A DNA stretch of 64,000 nucleotides from Sipunculus nudus (GCA_026874595.1 CM049311.1:64071453-64135452), one strand, 5' to 3'. Positions 1 through 11,838 are shown, numbered from the stretch's first letter. Notes: generated by a model not told the origin, from the sequence alone. Numbers and translations are program-made.

Positions 1-242
1 CTTATTATTTTTAATAAAAATTATATTTAGGACAATATTTGTAATTTTTTTTTAATAAATAGTTAAACTCTTATATGTTCTGCTTATAAGTTATATGGCC
101 AAGTCAAAATCTGTGTGACAATAGTACTCCATTTGTTAATAAAATAAATGATATCAATCCTCTTCCCTGTCTCCAAAGGTACTATCAAAATCATACATAA
201 GCTAAACAACAACAACTCATAATACAGCTTATATTTATTACC
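1..242 (+). repeat. Truncated Helentron-like (HINE) repeat fragment
   Basis: The first 242 bases are the reverse complement of an internal stretch of the repeat at 54740-57370, roughly 54800-55075, with small indels. The element runs off the left edge of the window. Neither terminus is present, so it is recognised only by similarity to that copy. Confidence 0.8.
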
Positions 243-2163
243 ACATTACTGAAGTTTTACAGATGCTCTAATGTATTTGCATTTTGTACATCCAAGACCC
301 AACTCTTGCTCACTAAAGCCTTGCCTCAGTGACCTTATAAGTGATGCAGCACTGGCAGAATGGCCCTGCTGTAATAAACATACACTTATTCTCATGGGCC
401 CTACCCTAACATCCCCCCTCCAGTTCCCCCCCCCCCACACACACATCACCACCTTACCAATTATATTGCAATACATGGTTTGTTATTGTCAACTGTATTT
501 CTTTAAATGTAAAGCTGTTTTTGATCCAATGTGCACAATTTTTCTTGAAATATTAATTCAAGAAGTAATCCAAGAGATGCAACTTTGATCTGATGTAGCA
601 TTTTAAAGAAATTATTTCCTTTTAAATAATTAAACAAAATATAATTTAACCCATCAGTAGGCATAATTTGATAATATATGAAGCAAATCATGGATAAATA
701 AAGGTGCAATTTAAATTGTGAAATCTGGAGTGTTATTTTCATATATAGTATTGCTTTGCAAAATTAAAAATATTTTATAAAAAAATATATATATACATCT
801 GTGTGCATAATTTGATGTTACCTGACTAAATTAAGTATAAATGTTGATGCAATTTAGATTTGTGAATCAATTTATATATGCAGATATATATGATATACTG
901 CAAATATATAGTGAAATGTATAAACTTAAAAAAAAATGACTTAACAAAAGAAAAAATAGGATCATATACAAATATATTTTCATTATTTTCCTGTCTCAGT
1001 AGAATGGAAATTAAAGTTATTTGCTTTGTTTTCCATCTCTGCATGTTTTTAAATATTTTAAATAATGTCTTTTAAATTAAATGTTATCCTTTATGTAAAT
1101 GCAGAAGTGCTGTAACTCCCACCAGTTCCTGTAAGCACCATTGAATTTTATTCCGTATTCTGTATTAATATCAAAAGGTGTTGCAACTCCCCCCCCCCCC
1201 AAGTCATTCAGCCTTAGTTTTAAGTTATTAGCATAAATATAAAATCAGTACCTTAAATTTTGCGGCACATTTTTTCCTGTAAGTACTCTGGATTTAATTT
1301 TCACAGCATGTACACATAAGATTTTAATCTGATAAAATCTGAAATTTGAAAATAAAAGCTGTAAAATTAGGCTAGTTATTGAATTTTTTTGGAGGCTCTT
1401 ATTGTATTCCCTTGCATTGTCAAGCAGTCCACTTTGGTCACTGTAGGTCATTCAGTGCATGGCTATGCTCCCCTGATGTTATGTAATCCCATGACTGGGG
1501 CAAGCCCTCACTCTTGTTGAGCTTGATCAGGCTGTCTGCAGTTAATACCACAGGGAGCCTTTCTCTCCCCCCTCCCTCCCCCCCCCCCCCCCCCCCATTC
1601 TGTTGACAGACCTGTACTATAAACAAGATAAATCTCAATTTTATATTTTTTTCAGCAACTAGCAGTTACAACAGAGACCCCTCCCCCCACCCATCCCTTC
1701 AATACACAGGACCAATAAACAAGATGAATCTTATAATTTTTACGTTAAATAAATTCTTTTTGTTGAGACTTGGACAATTTTGATTTTTTTAAAAGAAAAA
1801 ATTGTTCAGGAATTTAATCCTAATATTCAAATGATATAGATTTAAGATAGATTTAACAAGATTTAAGAAGATATAAATACTTTGTAGCATTTCATTCATA
1901 TCTCTTAAAGTTGGCCAAGCCTAGGTGCAGATAACACTGTTAAACTTAGTTTTAAAATCAGGAATATTGGTCAAACTTTGTGGGATTAATTTTTAACTAT
2001 TATGGCCATATATTTAACCTTTGAAAACTTAATTACCTTCACACATTATTTGTTTATGAAATGTAACTTTTATATAACACTTACCGTAGGCCCATTTTTT
2101 CCCTAGGTGCATCACTAAATGATTTCAGGCCAAAAATTTCATTTATTACACAGTGCATATGGT
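243..2163. other. AT-rich non-coding DNA, no gene seen
   Basis: No exon could be supported here. The short open frames lack splice context or any recognisable family. Homopolymer C runs occur near 428-440, 1189-1201 and 1577-1596. It is probably intron or upstream DNA of the ankyrin-repeat gene, whose first coding exon is not in the window. Confidence 0.6.
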
Positions 2164-2336
2164 TTAGCTCATGTCCATTATTCTATAATTTACAGAGGTC
2201 GATTTCAGCAGGGCCATTTTCTCTTAGCTTTTCAAATGGTAATATACATGAAAAAACCAAAAGAAATAAAAATATTTTGCAGAGACTAATATTTTCCAAA
2301 ATTCAGCTAAGCGACGTGACCCATGGGTCCCTTGTT
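2164..2336 (+). mobile_element. Short non-autonomous Helentron-like element (HINE), 173 bp
   Basis: It starts TTAGCTCA and ends with a CAGCTAAGC box, the palindrome GACCCATGGGTC and CCTTGTT. Its interior matches the reverse complement of 45806-45980 (175 bp): the segments around TTAGCAGGGCCATTTTCTC and the run before the palindrome are shared. There is no coding capacity. The Helentron/HINE call is inferred from the end structure. Confidence 0.75.
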
Positions 2337-3001
2337 TTATATTTGATATTGTGGTATTCTCTTCATAATTTCATTGGATAAACAGATGAGTAAAGATAGG
2401 GGTTGACAATTTTGATTGCTGCTAGTACAAGAGAGAAGAATCATGATAACACAATGCCTTGCTTAGTCACAGTGTGTCAATATTTACATGTTTGTGGAGT
2501 GGGGGCTTGACAAAGACTGATAAAAAACGGCCCAGGCATCTCGGGCAACTTCTCATTGATTCCCTCATCTGTCAGGCAGACTTGGCAGTGGTTGGTCTGA
2601 TTAATGGATTAGTCCAACAGATCCAGGATCGTTAAGTCATTATGAAATTGACCTGTCAAAGTGCTATTGTTTGTCAATGAGATAGAGGTTGCTTCCAATT
2701 AAATTTTACATTATATAATGCCACTTTTATAAGAAATGCCTTTTTTTTGCAGAGTTTCATATAATTGCATAGTTTGAGTATGGTTTAAATTTTAAGCCAC
2801 TAATTTCTATAATACAGTAAAAATTTGCATTATGACCATCTAAGTAACATGACCATCCTGCTGTGATATGACCAATCATATTTGTGATAAAATGGCCACT
2901 CACCATCGTAAGCAATGTTTTACTTATATCAGCATAGCAATTAGGACTTTCATTGGTACCATGTATGCAGTGTTGTATGCAATGCGTCTTTGCTTTTACC
3001 A
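2337..3001. other. Non-coding DNA, no gene seen
   Basis: This stretch was searched for an upstream ankyrin exon ending in phase 0. No acceptor, ankyrin motif and donor combination was found. It is somewhat less AT-rich around 2520-2640 but has no supported feature. Confidence 0.5.
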
Positions 3002-3014
3002 ATAGTATGTACTA

Positions 3015-3465
3015 GACTGGCTTCTTTGGCTCATGGGTAGAGCACAGGACTCAAAGCCAGGAGGTTGTGAGTTCAAATCTCAGCCGAGGCGGTGAGATTT
3101 TCATGGTCGGCTTCCACCAAGGTTTAGCACTCTGCAGGCTCTATGGGCAGGCTCTGCAACACAGCATTACTCACAAATGAGGGCATCTTTTGGGGTCTAC
3201 TTAGTGTTATGACTAAGCAATGGCCATGATTACACACCCAGGACTCGCAGGTCTGGTAGACACCGGGCCTGGGTGACACTAGGATACAAAAATAATATGA
3301 CAGGAAGCACATGCTACCACCCTGTCACACAGTCCCAAAGCCCCAAACTGAAACGGAACTCTGCAGATATACATATTTAGATTAAGAATTAGATAGGATA
3401 GCATTAAAAAATGGAGGTGGTTACCTCAAGTCCCCCCCCCCCCCCAAAAAAAATAAATAAAATAT
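3015..3465 (+). mobile_element. tRNA-derived SINE with 13-bp target-site duplication
   Basis: The head (about 3020-3090) reads like a tRNA. It has an A-box-like TGGCTCATGGGTAGAGCA and a B-box-like GGTTGTGAGTTCAAATCTC. The body runs about 450 bp and ends in a C run followed by an A-rich tail. A perfect 13-bp direct repeat, ATAGTATGTACTA, flanks it at 3002-3014 and 3466-3478, the mark of LINE-mediated insertion. The downstream copy ends 25 bp before the ankyrin exon at 3504, so the insertion sits almost on the splice acceptor. Confidence 0.88.
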
Positions 3466-3503
3466 ATAGTATGTACTATGTAGGTGATTGATTTTGTTTG
3501 TAG

Positions 3504-3602
3504 GAGGGTCGTACAGCTTTACATTATGCAGCGCTGGGTGGACACAGTGAGTGTGTGTCATTACTGTTAGCTCAAGGCTGTGACATCAACATCCAGGATA
3601 AT
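3504..3602 (+). CDS. ANKRD6: ANKRD6 exon, ankyrin repeat
   Basis: 99 bases, phase 0 at both ends, acceptor TTTGTAG and donor GTAAGT. It encodes one 33-residue ankyrin unit with RTALHYAALGGH and LLLAQGCDINIQD. By alignment from memory it corresponds to the second ankyrin unit of vertebrate ANKRD6, so at least one coding exon precedes it. Confidence 0.93.
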
Positions 3603-6600
3603 GTAAGTTCATCATTTACAAATTTTGTTGCTCCTTCATTTTGCCATCCTTGTTAGGTGGACTAAAGTAAACAAATCAGCGTAGTGTTAATTTTTCAATA
3701 ACCATTCTCATAGTTTAAAAATAACCCTATATTGTAATTAGAAGTGTAGGATCCATAATCAAATGAAAATGGTCTGTCTCTTTTTATGAATATCATTAAA
3801 ATTGTACAGTGTCATTCTTATGACATTGAAATTAAATTTTTTTGTTAGACTAAAAACTCTTTTTAATCTTAACTTAATAAAGACTACTCTGTGCCTGTTA
3901 TATGTAAAGGTCTCTAGTACTTCAGACTGTATATGGGGAGTTGAGAGCTTCTTGAATATGCCCTGGTCTTGGGTATTTTGACATGTGTAGTAGACATGTG
4001 ACAGGTGTACTTTGATCAGTGACACAGTTCACTTTAATGGCTGACTGCTGTACTGAGGTGAAATTGTGGGGGTTACAATGTTTATTGTTCAAAAAGCGTG
4101 AATTATTCATCTGAATACTAAAATCTTAATAAACTCAAGTTAACCAAGCATATATTTGGAATATATTATATACATATCTTATCTCCAGAAATTTATGCAT
4201 TGTTCAGGACAATAGGATTAAAAAATTTTCTCCCATAATGCATTGCACATGCACCTCCAGGGGGCAGCCATATTTCTTATCAACCACTCAATGTAGTAAT
4301 CTGAGGTCAATTGATCTAAAGTGAAGGGCCCAAGATAATAAATCCTGATTGTTCAGTCCTGGACGAGCTTCTCATGTTAATCAGTGGTGAAATAAAAATA
4401 TATATGCAGGAATAAACTAATTAGCCAAAACTAAGCTGTCTTTTGTTAGGTTTCTATTTAAACTTCCACAGGAATCTGATGTATGAGTTAAGGTTGAGCC
4501 ACCTTAGTACGCAGGGTTTATATTCTGCTCTGTTGCTTTCTTTTGCATCAACCTCTGCCCTCAGTGTCTTTGTTGTTTTGAGCTGCTGTTTTCATGAGGT
4601 TCTGTGTTGATTAAGTTTGAAGCCAAAAACATTGTAGTGGGTGAAAATAAGAGGAACTAAGGAAATAATAGTAAACCTAAATTTAGAACTTTTCTTTGTT
4701 AAATATTTTTCCTATTTAAATGTAGCATACATATGCTTTGTCAGTTTTGTCATTCCTGAAGTGATATACCAGTAAAAGAAAATGAGAAATGGATTGCAAC
4801 ATTTGAGATGCTTTTGTATAATCAGTCTAAGACATGTATTGATAGAGTTGCCAACTTTGAACCAAATTAAAATAGTTCTCCCATATTTTTGGAATTCTTA
4901 TGAGATGACTTAAAGGCATTTGATTGTAATAGAATTCATGAATGACTAATAAATAAAGCAGAACAATTTATTGAAAGAGAGGAAAAAAGCAGCGCTTCCA
5001 TCATGTATTCACCAGATTCAGTACATTTTGTCACATCACTTGTACAAAGGACTTTTGTACAGCTTTGTCACCAGAAAATTTGTGTTCTTGGCCCAGTGAT
5101 GCTCAAACCTGAGTCAACCTGACAGGTTCTCTTCTTCTCTGGATGACACCTGGACCTTACGATATTCATCACCGTGTGACACCCTGTAATCAGGGGACAA
5201 TAGCTCCTCGTTTATGAATGTAGAACTTGTGGGTGTTGTTTCCTGTCACAGAATTCAGTCACAGATTGACTGTCACATGATCTTCAAACAAAAGACTTTT
5301 TTTTGTATTTTTCACATTTTCAGTCATAGTAATGCAGCTATGTTTTGTGTATTTATGTATGTTAATGTTATGTGCATATGTGTGTTACAAGTCCATAAAT
5401 GGAAAGCTGTATACAGTAAAGACCTCATTTTTTGCAGCTCACATAAATGAAAAAAAACACTGATGTCAGCAATTTCTGCTCAAAAGTTTGATGTTAAATT
5501 TTTACCATATAAAGCCTGCTTGTGTGGAACCTTGGATAATTTAAAACTTTATTGTAAGTCATTTCGGCATAACTTGGTAATTTCACTGTATTTCATTCAA
5601 GTAATTTTGCTATCTTGTTGTGTTAAAAAATGTAATATTAAAATATTATTTTGCAGCTGGGATATACAAGTTTACACAGGGCAGCAGGTCAAGGTCATTT
5701 AGAGGTCATAGAGGTCCTGCTTCAGGAAGGATGTCATGTGGACAAGCAGGATGAAGTGGTACGTGTACTAGAGACAGTTCCTCAACTTATCACATTTTCA
5801 TATTTCTCATAATTATATTAAGCTATTTAATGGTGTCACATCAGTTTGATAATACACATCAATGTGCCAGATTAGTGAGCAGCAACTGAATGTTTACAGA
5901 CTTAAAACTGAAATTTGTGGCAGTTAGTCTTGTAAAATAATCCAATTTGTACTCAATTTTACATGTTTTATTGCTTCTGAAACATGTAAGAGAAAAACCT
6001 TTTTTTCACATTCATAGTCATTTATTGAAATTGAGCTGCACTCCATTCACTCTCAGTAAAAAGAAAGTATTTCGTTTATTGTGAACCTTAAAAAAAAACA
6101 AGTGATAAGTATTATTGAGACAATGTTCAAGGACCTTAACTGTGTATAACAGTTACTTTTAAATAGTTTTGCATACATTTTAAATAACGACCCTGTCAGT
6201 GAATATTAATGATTTTAATATCGTTGGCTCTGACTGTTTGCAGCATGGAAACACAGCACTTCACGAAGCAGCTTGGAATGGATTTAGCCAGACACTGGAA
6301 ATGTTGCTGAAAGCCAAAGCTAAAGTTTCCCTTCTAAATAGGGTATGTAAGGACCATGTGCTAGATGTTTATTGAATGTTGGTTTCAGTATTGTACCATA
6401 AAGAAGGCATCAGTATGAGGCTCTTATGAATAATAATAATAATGATAATAATAATATTTTTAATATATAAAGCACTAAAAGATTCAACGAGTTATTAAGT
6501 AGTTCTTTACATTAAAATTGATCACACACTGTAAATAATGCTGAAAGCCAAAGCTGTTTTGTTCTTCATGTAGAGGTCTTCAGAAAGTTGTAAAAATATG

Positions 6601-9600
6601 AAATTAAAGGGTTTGAATCTTTCATCTCCATCTTTGCATGAAAAAAAATACCATTTTGTTATTATTATCAATAACTGATTGACTCCTGAATGTGGAGCAT
6701 ACTGTAATAAGGAGGTATAACATCCTTGACTCTTTTTCACGTTGCATTAATGCTAATCTCGCTGGTTTCTTTTAACAGGCCGGATTCTCGGCTCTCCACC
6801 TGGCTGCTCAGAACGGTCACAACCAGTGTGCCAGGCTGCTGCTGTATGCAAACTGTGGAGCAGACACCAAGAACAGTGTAAGTTATGCCTCTTTATTCAC
6901 TTAGTCCTTTATAGACCAAATTTAAATAAAACATAGAACATCAAACAGTATTTGATACTATTACGTGGGCATGGCAGAACCCTTTAATATGTTTACTAAC
7001 CTTGTTTTTGTAATCTTGGATGTTATGTTTTACAAAATAGGCATGAGGCCTATATATATTGTACTTTTATAACATTCGGATACCCCTTTCACACACAAAA
7101 CATTTTCAAACTGATTTGGGCAAAGTGGTTTGGCCAGATTGATTTAATGCATTCTAATGAGCATTATTAAGATTTCACGTGTGGAAGAGTGTGACAACCT
7201 GCTGACACAAGCATTCAGGTTTAGGTATGTGACCTAGTTGCTGCTTGAATCTAGGCCCAAACCGTTCTCGAGCGTTCACATGATACTTTAGCAAAGCAGA
7301 TAAAATGAATCACATTTAAAGTGGTTTGAGCTTGATTCTGAGCTTGATCCAAATTGCTATGGCCAAAACAGTTTGAAAATGCCTTGGATTGTAAATGAAA
7401 GGGGTAAAAGCTGGATTACTGTGTTGCCCAAGGGGATTGGTTCATTACTGAAAAAATTTATTTGGAACATAATTCTTCATAAATAAGTTTGAACATGACT
7501 CATTTAAGAAAAAATATTTGTTTCCTTTGAAACAGTAAAAAGGAAGAGATTTCTGAATTTTCTGTTTGGTGAGATGATGAACAAATAGAGATTATGAATA
7601 TTGGATGAAAATCAGTCTTTTCAAATCTGATACTGATTAACCCTAGAGGTCCAATATGATCTACAGCTTATTTTGTGTTACAGTACGGAGACAGCCCGCT
7701 ACACACAGCTGCAAGGTATGGCCATGCAGGGGTCAGCAGGATTCTAATAAGTGCCAAATGTCGTGTCAGTGAACAGAATAAGGTGGGTGGCTCAGTTATT
7801 GAAAAATATAAATTATCAAAACAGTGACAATAAAAATGGAATTTCAAGAAATTTTTTTTAAATTTTGAAATAAGGAGGGGAAAAAACACCAAAAATATGT
7901 GCTGTACAGTGTTCCATATAATTCATCCAGGTTTTTTTTTTGCCAGACTTGTCAATTACTGATGGATAATAAAAAGATCTGGTTGATACTGTAAAACTGA
8001 AAGAACATTAATTTAATACGTACAGCTCGTGACTACAGCTTGTTTTACTGATTGTTTTTATGTTTCACAGAATGGTGACACAGCGTTACATATTGCATCA
8101 GCACTGAAGAGGAGAAAAATTGCCAAACTGTTGATGGATGCATCAATTGATACAACACTCAGAAATAAGGTAAGCCCCGTGGAGATATCAACTGTAACAG
8201 AATGAAAGTGTTAGGTACTTCAACTGTTTCCATAAACTGTTGTTACTTTGTGAATGAAAAATGAAAGTGAATTTCACTAGGATCATATTCAGCCTAATAA
8301 GTGTTGCTGTCCTTATTAACACTCCTCCTTCTGATTTTGTGGTTTCTGACAAACTACTTTTTGTTGCCAGTAATCCAAAGTGGCCATTTTGTTTCAATTG
8401 TAATGTAGTAATTGTCCAATGTAGAGAAAATATACAAGATTGCATTATAAGAGTTTGACAAAATTGGGTGATGGATCTTGCACAACATTCCTGGGATATT
8501 CAGTCATTCAAGTCAGTGGTTTGACAAAGTTTATGGGTGAGAAACATCATATACTTTACCATTTTTAAGGTTGATTACAATATTTCAGGGTTTCTGTGGA
8601 TGCCATTGATATTTGTTAAATGCATTAACACTGTTACTTTAGCTCACTATATTAATTTGTTCATCCATTAAAAAAAGAATAGCAGTGTGTACCAGTCAGT
8701 TGAGAAATTGTTATTTTAATTTCAGCAACAAGAGACAGCTGCAGATGTTGCAAAAAGGAAAGAACATTTGGAAATTCTGGATGTTATCACTTCCCAGCCA
8801 AGCAAGGCAAGTACCAATGGAAGGCCATTGTTTTATCATTTCAAGGTTTTTTTCTGGGGACAAAGAAACAGTCAGTCTAACAGCCTTAAATGTGGGGCCG
8901 CAGAAACCCTATAATAAATAAATTGCACTTCATTTATGTAGAAGGATAGATATTGTATGTTTGATGTAAGTTGTTTATGCCTTAATTTTTCTGTGTAAAT
9001 TTCTTTGTCTCTGTCAAGAATTTATGTCAGAAAATATTTCTTCATCTTGCAAAATATAATTGGAGAATAGATGTCAATATGATACGCAGCACTCTTTGTC
9101 AAGTGGGCTTGTGGTCAAGAAATACTAAGATATGGGTAGAGTGTATATTCTGAAATGAAACAACATGAGCTTTCAGTAACTGTATTAATATTATCATGCA
9201 TTGTTTACTTGGGATTACACAGGGGTCCAAGAAGAAGAAACACAAATTCGGCAAAAAGAAGGATGACAAAAGTGGGCTGGAGAGTGGCACGGAGAGTGAA
9301 CGCAAGTCTGATAAAAAAGGTTTCTTCTTTAGGAAAAAAGCGAAAAAGGTATGTGTTGTACTTAACAACTTTAAATGCACTATGTGTACAGTTAAAATTG
9401 AAATTTAAATTCTGTGGGTTTGCTTGTCAGACAGCGAGTGGTATTGCTTGATAATTTTCAAAAAAAAAAGTTAGCATCCTGGGATTATTCTAGTTTATCA
9501 ATTTAATGTAACAAAAATACTTTTCAGAAGTGAGTGTTTGTGTAAATTATCGTTGAGGAATCATAATAGTGCAAAACGCATTCTTAAAAAGAAAAATGTA

Positions 9601-11838
9601 TATTATTATATATAAATATTTATGTTTTCATATTAAAGTTAATTTTAAACAGGAAACAATTAAAAAGGTCACCAGTTATCAGTAAACATTCATACTTTAT
9701 CAGGATAAGAACCGAGACAAGGACAAACCCTCTGTAATGAGCACAGGGACATCAGCAGTAGCCTACCATGACAAGATGGCACCCGAGCAGTTACTTCACG
9801 GCTTTCAGAAACACCAGAAGGCCCTGCAGGCACAAGGCAAAGGTCTCTCATCAAAACAGGTTCATGGGCTGCTCAACAAGTATGTCCAGAAGGATGGCGT
9901 CCAGTACTACCGTGATCTGGCTGGAAACGTCAGACAGGTAATCCAAGGATTTATATACCTATGGATTGACTATGAAAACAGACTTTATCTGTTGGTCAAG
10001 CATCTTTCATTTTGTTTCAGACCATATAAACCAATGTGTGATTGCAGTTTTCAGGATAATAGTGCTGGTTACTTTGGCAAAAATATAATATGATTATGTA
10101 AATGTATAAGTATTGAATGAATAATTACATTTACTTCATCACCATTTGATGAATTAAACATATGAATATCATTAATATGTGAAACCTATTTAATCATACA
10201 GTAAATTTCCAATATTATTTAAGATATATTTTTTTCAATTTTGAAAATAATTTTTTTTAAGTTTGTTTTGCTATAAAATTAAATTATTCATTATTATAAT
10301 TTTATAATGAACAGACTTCAACAAAGAGAAAAGTAGTTCTTATATTCCTTATCAACAGATTTGAATCAGTTGTCTGTACTGCATATTATAATGATCAGTT
10401 TGATCAGTTATATTATTAAAATTTATTATAGTGTTTCATGTAAAATGGCCTTGCAGCATGCATTCTTCTTCAGTCTACTGAAATAGATCAGTCAAGTTCA
10501 CTTTCTGTATTTATATTCCAGGGACCAATTGGGTTTGCTCCAGTATGTAACTGTGGACCCACCTTAAACAAAATGGAAAAAAAGATGGAGGCTGACTGTG
10601 CAAACCTGTATGACAGAATCGATACTGCACAACAAATGCTGACTCAGCGAATAGATGACCTTGACAGACGAACCAACCAGCAGTATTACGCACTAGATAA
10701 ACTTACCAGGGAAAGGTTAGAGGCCGAACGAAAAGAGCGTGAACATTGTGTACACACAACAGCATTACAGCAAAGACTGGACGGTGATCGCCAGCTGGAT
10801 ATTCAACAAGACTTAGTGAAAACAGAACTAAAAGCTTACATTGATATGCGTGTGTCACAATGCAGTAGCAAGCGCCTACCACAGCCATACAACTTCCAAC
10901 AAGCACAACAACAATATGAAGCCCTGCAACGCAAATCATTCCGCCATAAAAAACATCACCATCATGGACGCTTATTCAGAACCCGTTCTGACGAAACTCT
11001 CTCCTCTTGCAACCGTAGCAGGATAAGCCATAGGGTTAAAGTAGAGGCTGAAATTAACCCTGTTGGTGTGACTGGTCAGACATCGCTCGATGATAATCAT
11101 ATAAGTTTACCGTCAAGAGATACTCCTCCAGGTGGGCTTGAGGTGCCAGGTATGAAAATCTCTTCAGGGCGCAGCCCAGACGGAACATCAGGAACAGAGG
11201 GAGGCTCTTTTCAAGAAGGTGGTCCCAGGTCCCGCAACTTTCAATTTCAAGAAGAGTTTTCGAATCTTCGACTGGTAGACGAAGAGCAGTTGCAGAACCT
11301 GAGTGACTCTTTACTGATCAGTCGATCTGAACCCCACCTAGAGGCTCAAACTCGACTGTCACTGCCAGCAGAGTACCATACTTCCACTCCACAATACGGC
11401 TCCCCACAGTACATGGCTCCAAACCCTTCTCCAGTACAAATGTTATTACATCATTCCACTGGGGACACAGGAAGTAACCCTGACTCCGGATACAGCAGTA
11501 AAGGCATGTGTATCCGACCCATGTCAGGGAACAGTCATGCCAGCTCCACTTCCCATCACCTGGGTCCACATGATATATCCCTGGTGACTAATTCCTCCTC
11601 TAACACAGAAGAGGGTCTACACACTGCCAGAGGAGAAGTCTCCTCTCAGCCAGTCAGTGTGACCCGACATTTTTTCGATACCGTTTCAAACCAGATGGAG
11701 AAATGGTATGAGAGGAGGTTAGTGGAAGTGGAGAATAAAACTGAGCAGAAGATGAGACACCAGACACAGATCATGCAGAACCGCCTGCATCAGATCGAGT
11801 CCAAACTAGAGATCAGTCCGCATTCTACAGAAGTGTAG
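3504..11838 (+). CDS. ANKRD6: ANKRD6/Diversin-like ankyrin-repeat scaffold protein (5' partial, ten exons)
   Basis: Coding exons: 3504-3602, 5657-5758, 6244-6342, 6779-6877, 7684-7782, 8071-8169, 8726-8806, 9223-9348, 9704-9937, 10522-11838. All junctions are phase 0 and give 784 residues in the window. Residues 1-199 are six ankyrin repeats, one per exon; residues 200-226 complete the repeat stack. A lysine-rich linker follows, then coiled-coil-like sequence (DLDRRTNQQYYALDKLTRER) and a C-terminal block with NQMEKWYERR that I recognise from vertebrate ANKRD6. In vertebrates Diversin binds casein kinase 1 epsilon, Axin and Dishevelled; it damps beta-catenin signalling and promotes the planar polarity/JNK branch. 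The exon for the first ankyrin unit and the start codon lie upstream of the window. Family assignment is firm; signalling role in this animal is inferred. Confidence 0.95.
5657..5758 (+). CDS. ANKRD6: ANKRD6 exon, ankyrin repeat (34 codons)
   Basis: Acceptor TTTGCAG, then LGYTSLHRAAGQGH and VLLQEGCHVDKQDEV. The preferred donor is GTG|GTACGT, which makes this repeat one codon longer than its neighbours. A donor three bases earlier (GAA|GTGGTA) would restore 33 residues but is a weaker match to consensus. Confidence 0.88.
6244..6342 (+). CDS. ANKRD6: ANKRD6 exon, ankyrin repeat
   Basis: 99 bases with phase 0 ends; acceptor TTTGCAG, donor GTATGT. It encodes HGNTALHEAAWNGFSQTLEM and so on. The HEA(A/S)W.GFSQ string matches vertebrate ANKRD6 closely and helps fix the family. 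Confidence 0.94.
6779..6877 (+). CDS. ANKRD6: ANKRD6 exon, ankyrin repeat
   Basis: 99 bases; acceptor TTAACAG, donor GTAAGT. It encodes AGFSALHLAAQNGH and ARLLLYANCGADTKN, a complete ankyrin unit. Confidence 0.94.
7083..7404. mobile_element. 322-bp MITE with TA duplication, in an ANKRD6 intron
   Basis: Inverted ends of about 35 bp: left CCCCTTTCACACAC...CATTTTCAAACTG, right CAGTTTGAAAATG...AAATGAAAGGGG. A TA dinucleotide lies directly outside each end (7081-7082 and 7405-7406). This is the pattern of a Tc1/mariner-type non-autonomous element. It contains no open frame. Confidence 0.8.
7684..7782 (+). CDS. ANKRD6: ANKRD6 exon, ankyrin repeat
   Basis: 99 bases; acceptor GTTACAG, donor GTGGGT. 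It encodes YGDSPLHTAARYGHAGVSRI and LISAKCRVSEQNK. Confidence 0.94.
8071..8169 (+). CDS. ANKRD6: ANKRD6 exon, ankyrin repeat
   Basis: 99 bases; acceptor TTCACAG, donor GTAAGC. It encodes NGDTALHIASALKRRKIAKL and LMDASIDTTLRNK, the sixth repeat in the window. Confidence 0.94.
8726..8806 (+). CDS. ANKRD6: ANKRD6 exon, end of ankyrin stack, GC donor
   Basis: 81 bases encoding QQETAADVAKRKEHLEILDV and ITSQPSK, the capping helices. The donor is AAG|GCAAGT, a consensus GC-AG site. It keeps phase 0 with the next exon. The nearest GT (8811) would break the frame. Confidence 0.85.
9223..9348 (+). CDS. ANKRD6: ANKRD6 exon, basic linker
   Basis: 126 bases; acceptor TTACACAG, donor GTATGT. It encodes a 42-residue lysine/serine-rich stretch (GSKKKKHKFGKKKDD ... 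GFFFRKKAKK), probably disordered and possibly a nuclear or acidic-partner binding segment. The function is inferred from composition only. Confidence 0.88.
9704..9937 (+). CDS. ANKRD6: ANKRD6 exon, central region
   Basis: 234 bases; acceptor TTATCAG, donor GTAATC. It encodes 78 residues starting DKNRDKDKPS and ending VQYYRDLAGNVRQ. The last part corresponds to the vertebrate segment just before the conserved cysteine pair. Confidence 0.9.
10522..11838 (+). CDS. ANKRD6: ANKRD6 terminal coding exon
   Basis: 1317 bases ending in TAG at 11836-11838; acceptor ATTCCAG. It opens with GPIGFAPVCNCGPTLNKMEK, including the CNC/CRC cysteines seen in vertebrate ANKRD6. Then come heptad-like helices to about 10745, a His/Lys-rich patch (RHKKHHHHG) and a long low-complexity Ser/Pro/Gln region. 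The conserved C-terminal block HFFDTVSNQMEKWYERR lies near 11668-11718, followed by a final coiled coil. The central region is poorly conserved and probably disordered. Confidence 0.94.
   Translation, partial: GPIGFAPVCNCGPTLNKMEKKMEADCANLYDRIDTAQQMLTQRIDDLDRRTNQQYYALDKLTRERLEAERKEREHCVHTTALQQRLDGDRQLDIQQDLVKTELKAYIDMRVSQCSSKRLPQPYNFQQAQQQYEALQRKSFRHKKHHHHGRLFRTRSDETLSSCNRSRISHRVKVEAEINPVGVTGQTSLDDNHISLPSRDTPPGGLEVPGMKISSGRSPDGTSGTEGGSFQEGGPRSRNFQFQEEFSNLRLVDEEQLQNLSDSLLISRSEPHLEAQTRLSLPAEYHTSTPQYGSPQYMAPNPSPVQMLLHHSTGDTGSNPDSGYSSKGMCIRPMSGNSHASSTSHHLGPHDISLVTNSSSNTEEGLHTARGEVSSQPVSVTRHFFDTVSNQMEKWYERRLVEVENKTEQKMRHQTQIMQNRLHQIESKLEISPHSTEV

Noticed and set aside
2520-2640. Missing upstream ankyrin exon of ANKRD6
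   Set aside because: One frame has ADLAVVGLINGLVQQ but runs into a stop, and there is no acceptor and donor pair giving phase 0 into 3504.
3015-3095. Functional tRNA gene
   Set aside because: A- and B-box-like words are present, but the sequence continues into a 450-bp body with an A-rich tail and a 13-bp target duplication. It is a SINE head.
9099-9451. Separate genes on other frames across the ANKRD6 basic-linker exon
   Set aside because: The overlapping frames are shadows of the lysine-rich exon 9223-9348, which is fixed by its splice sites and phase.
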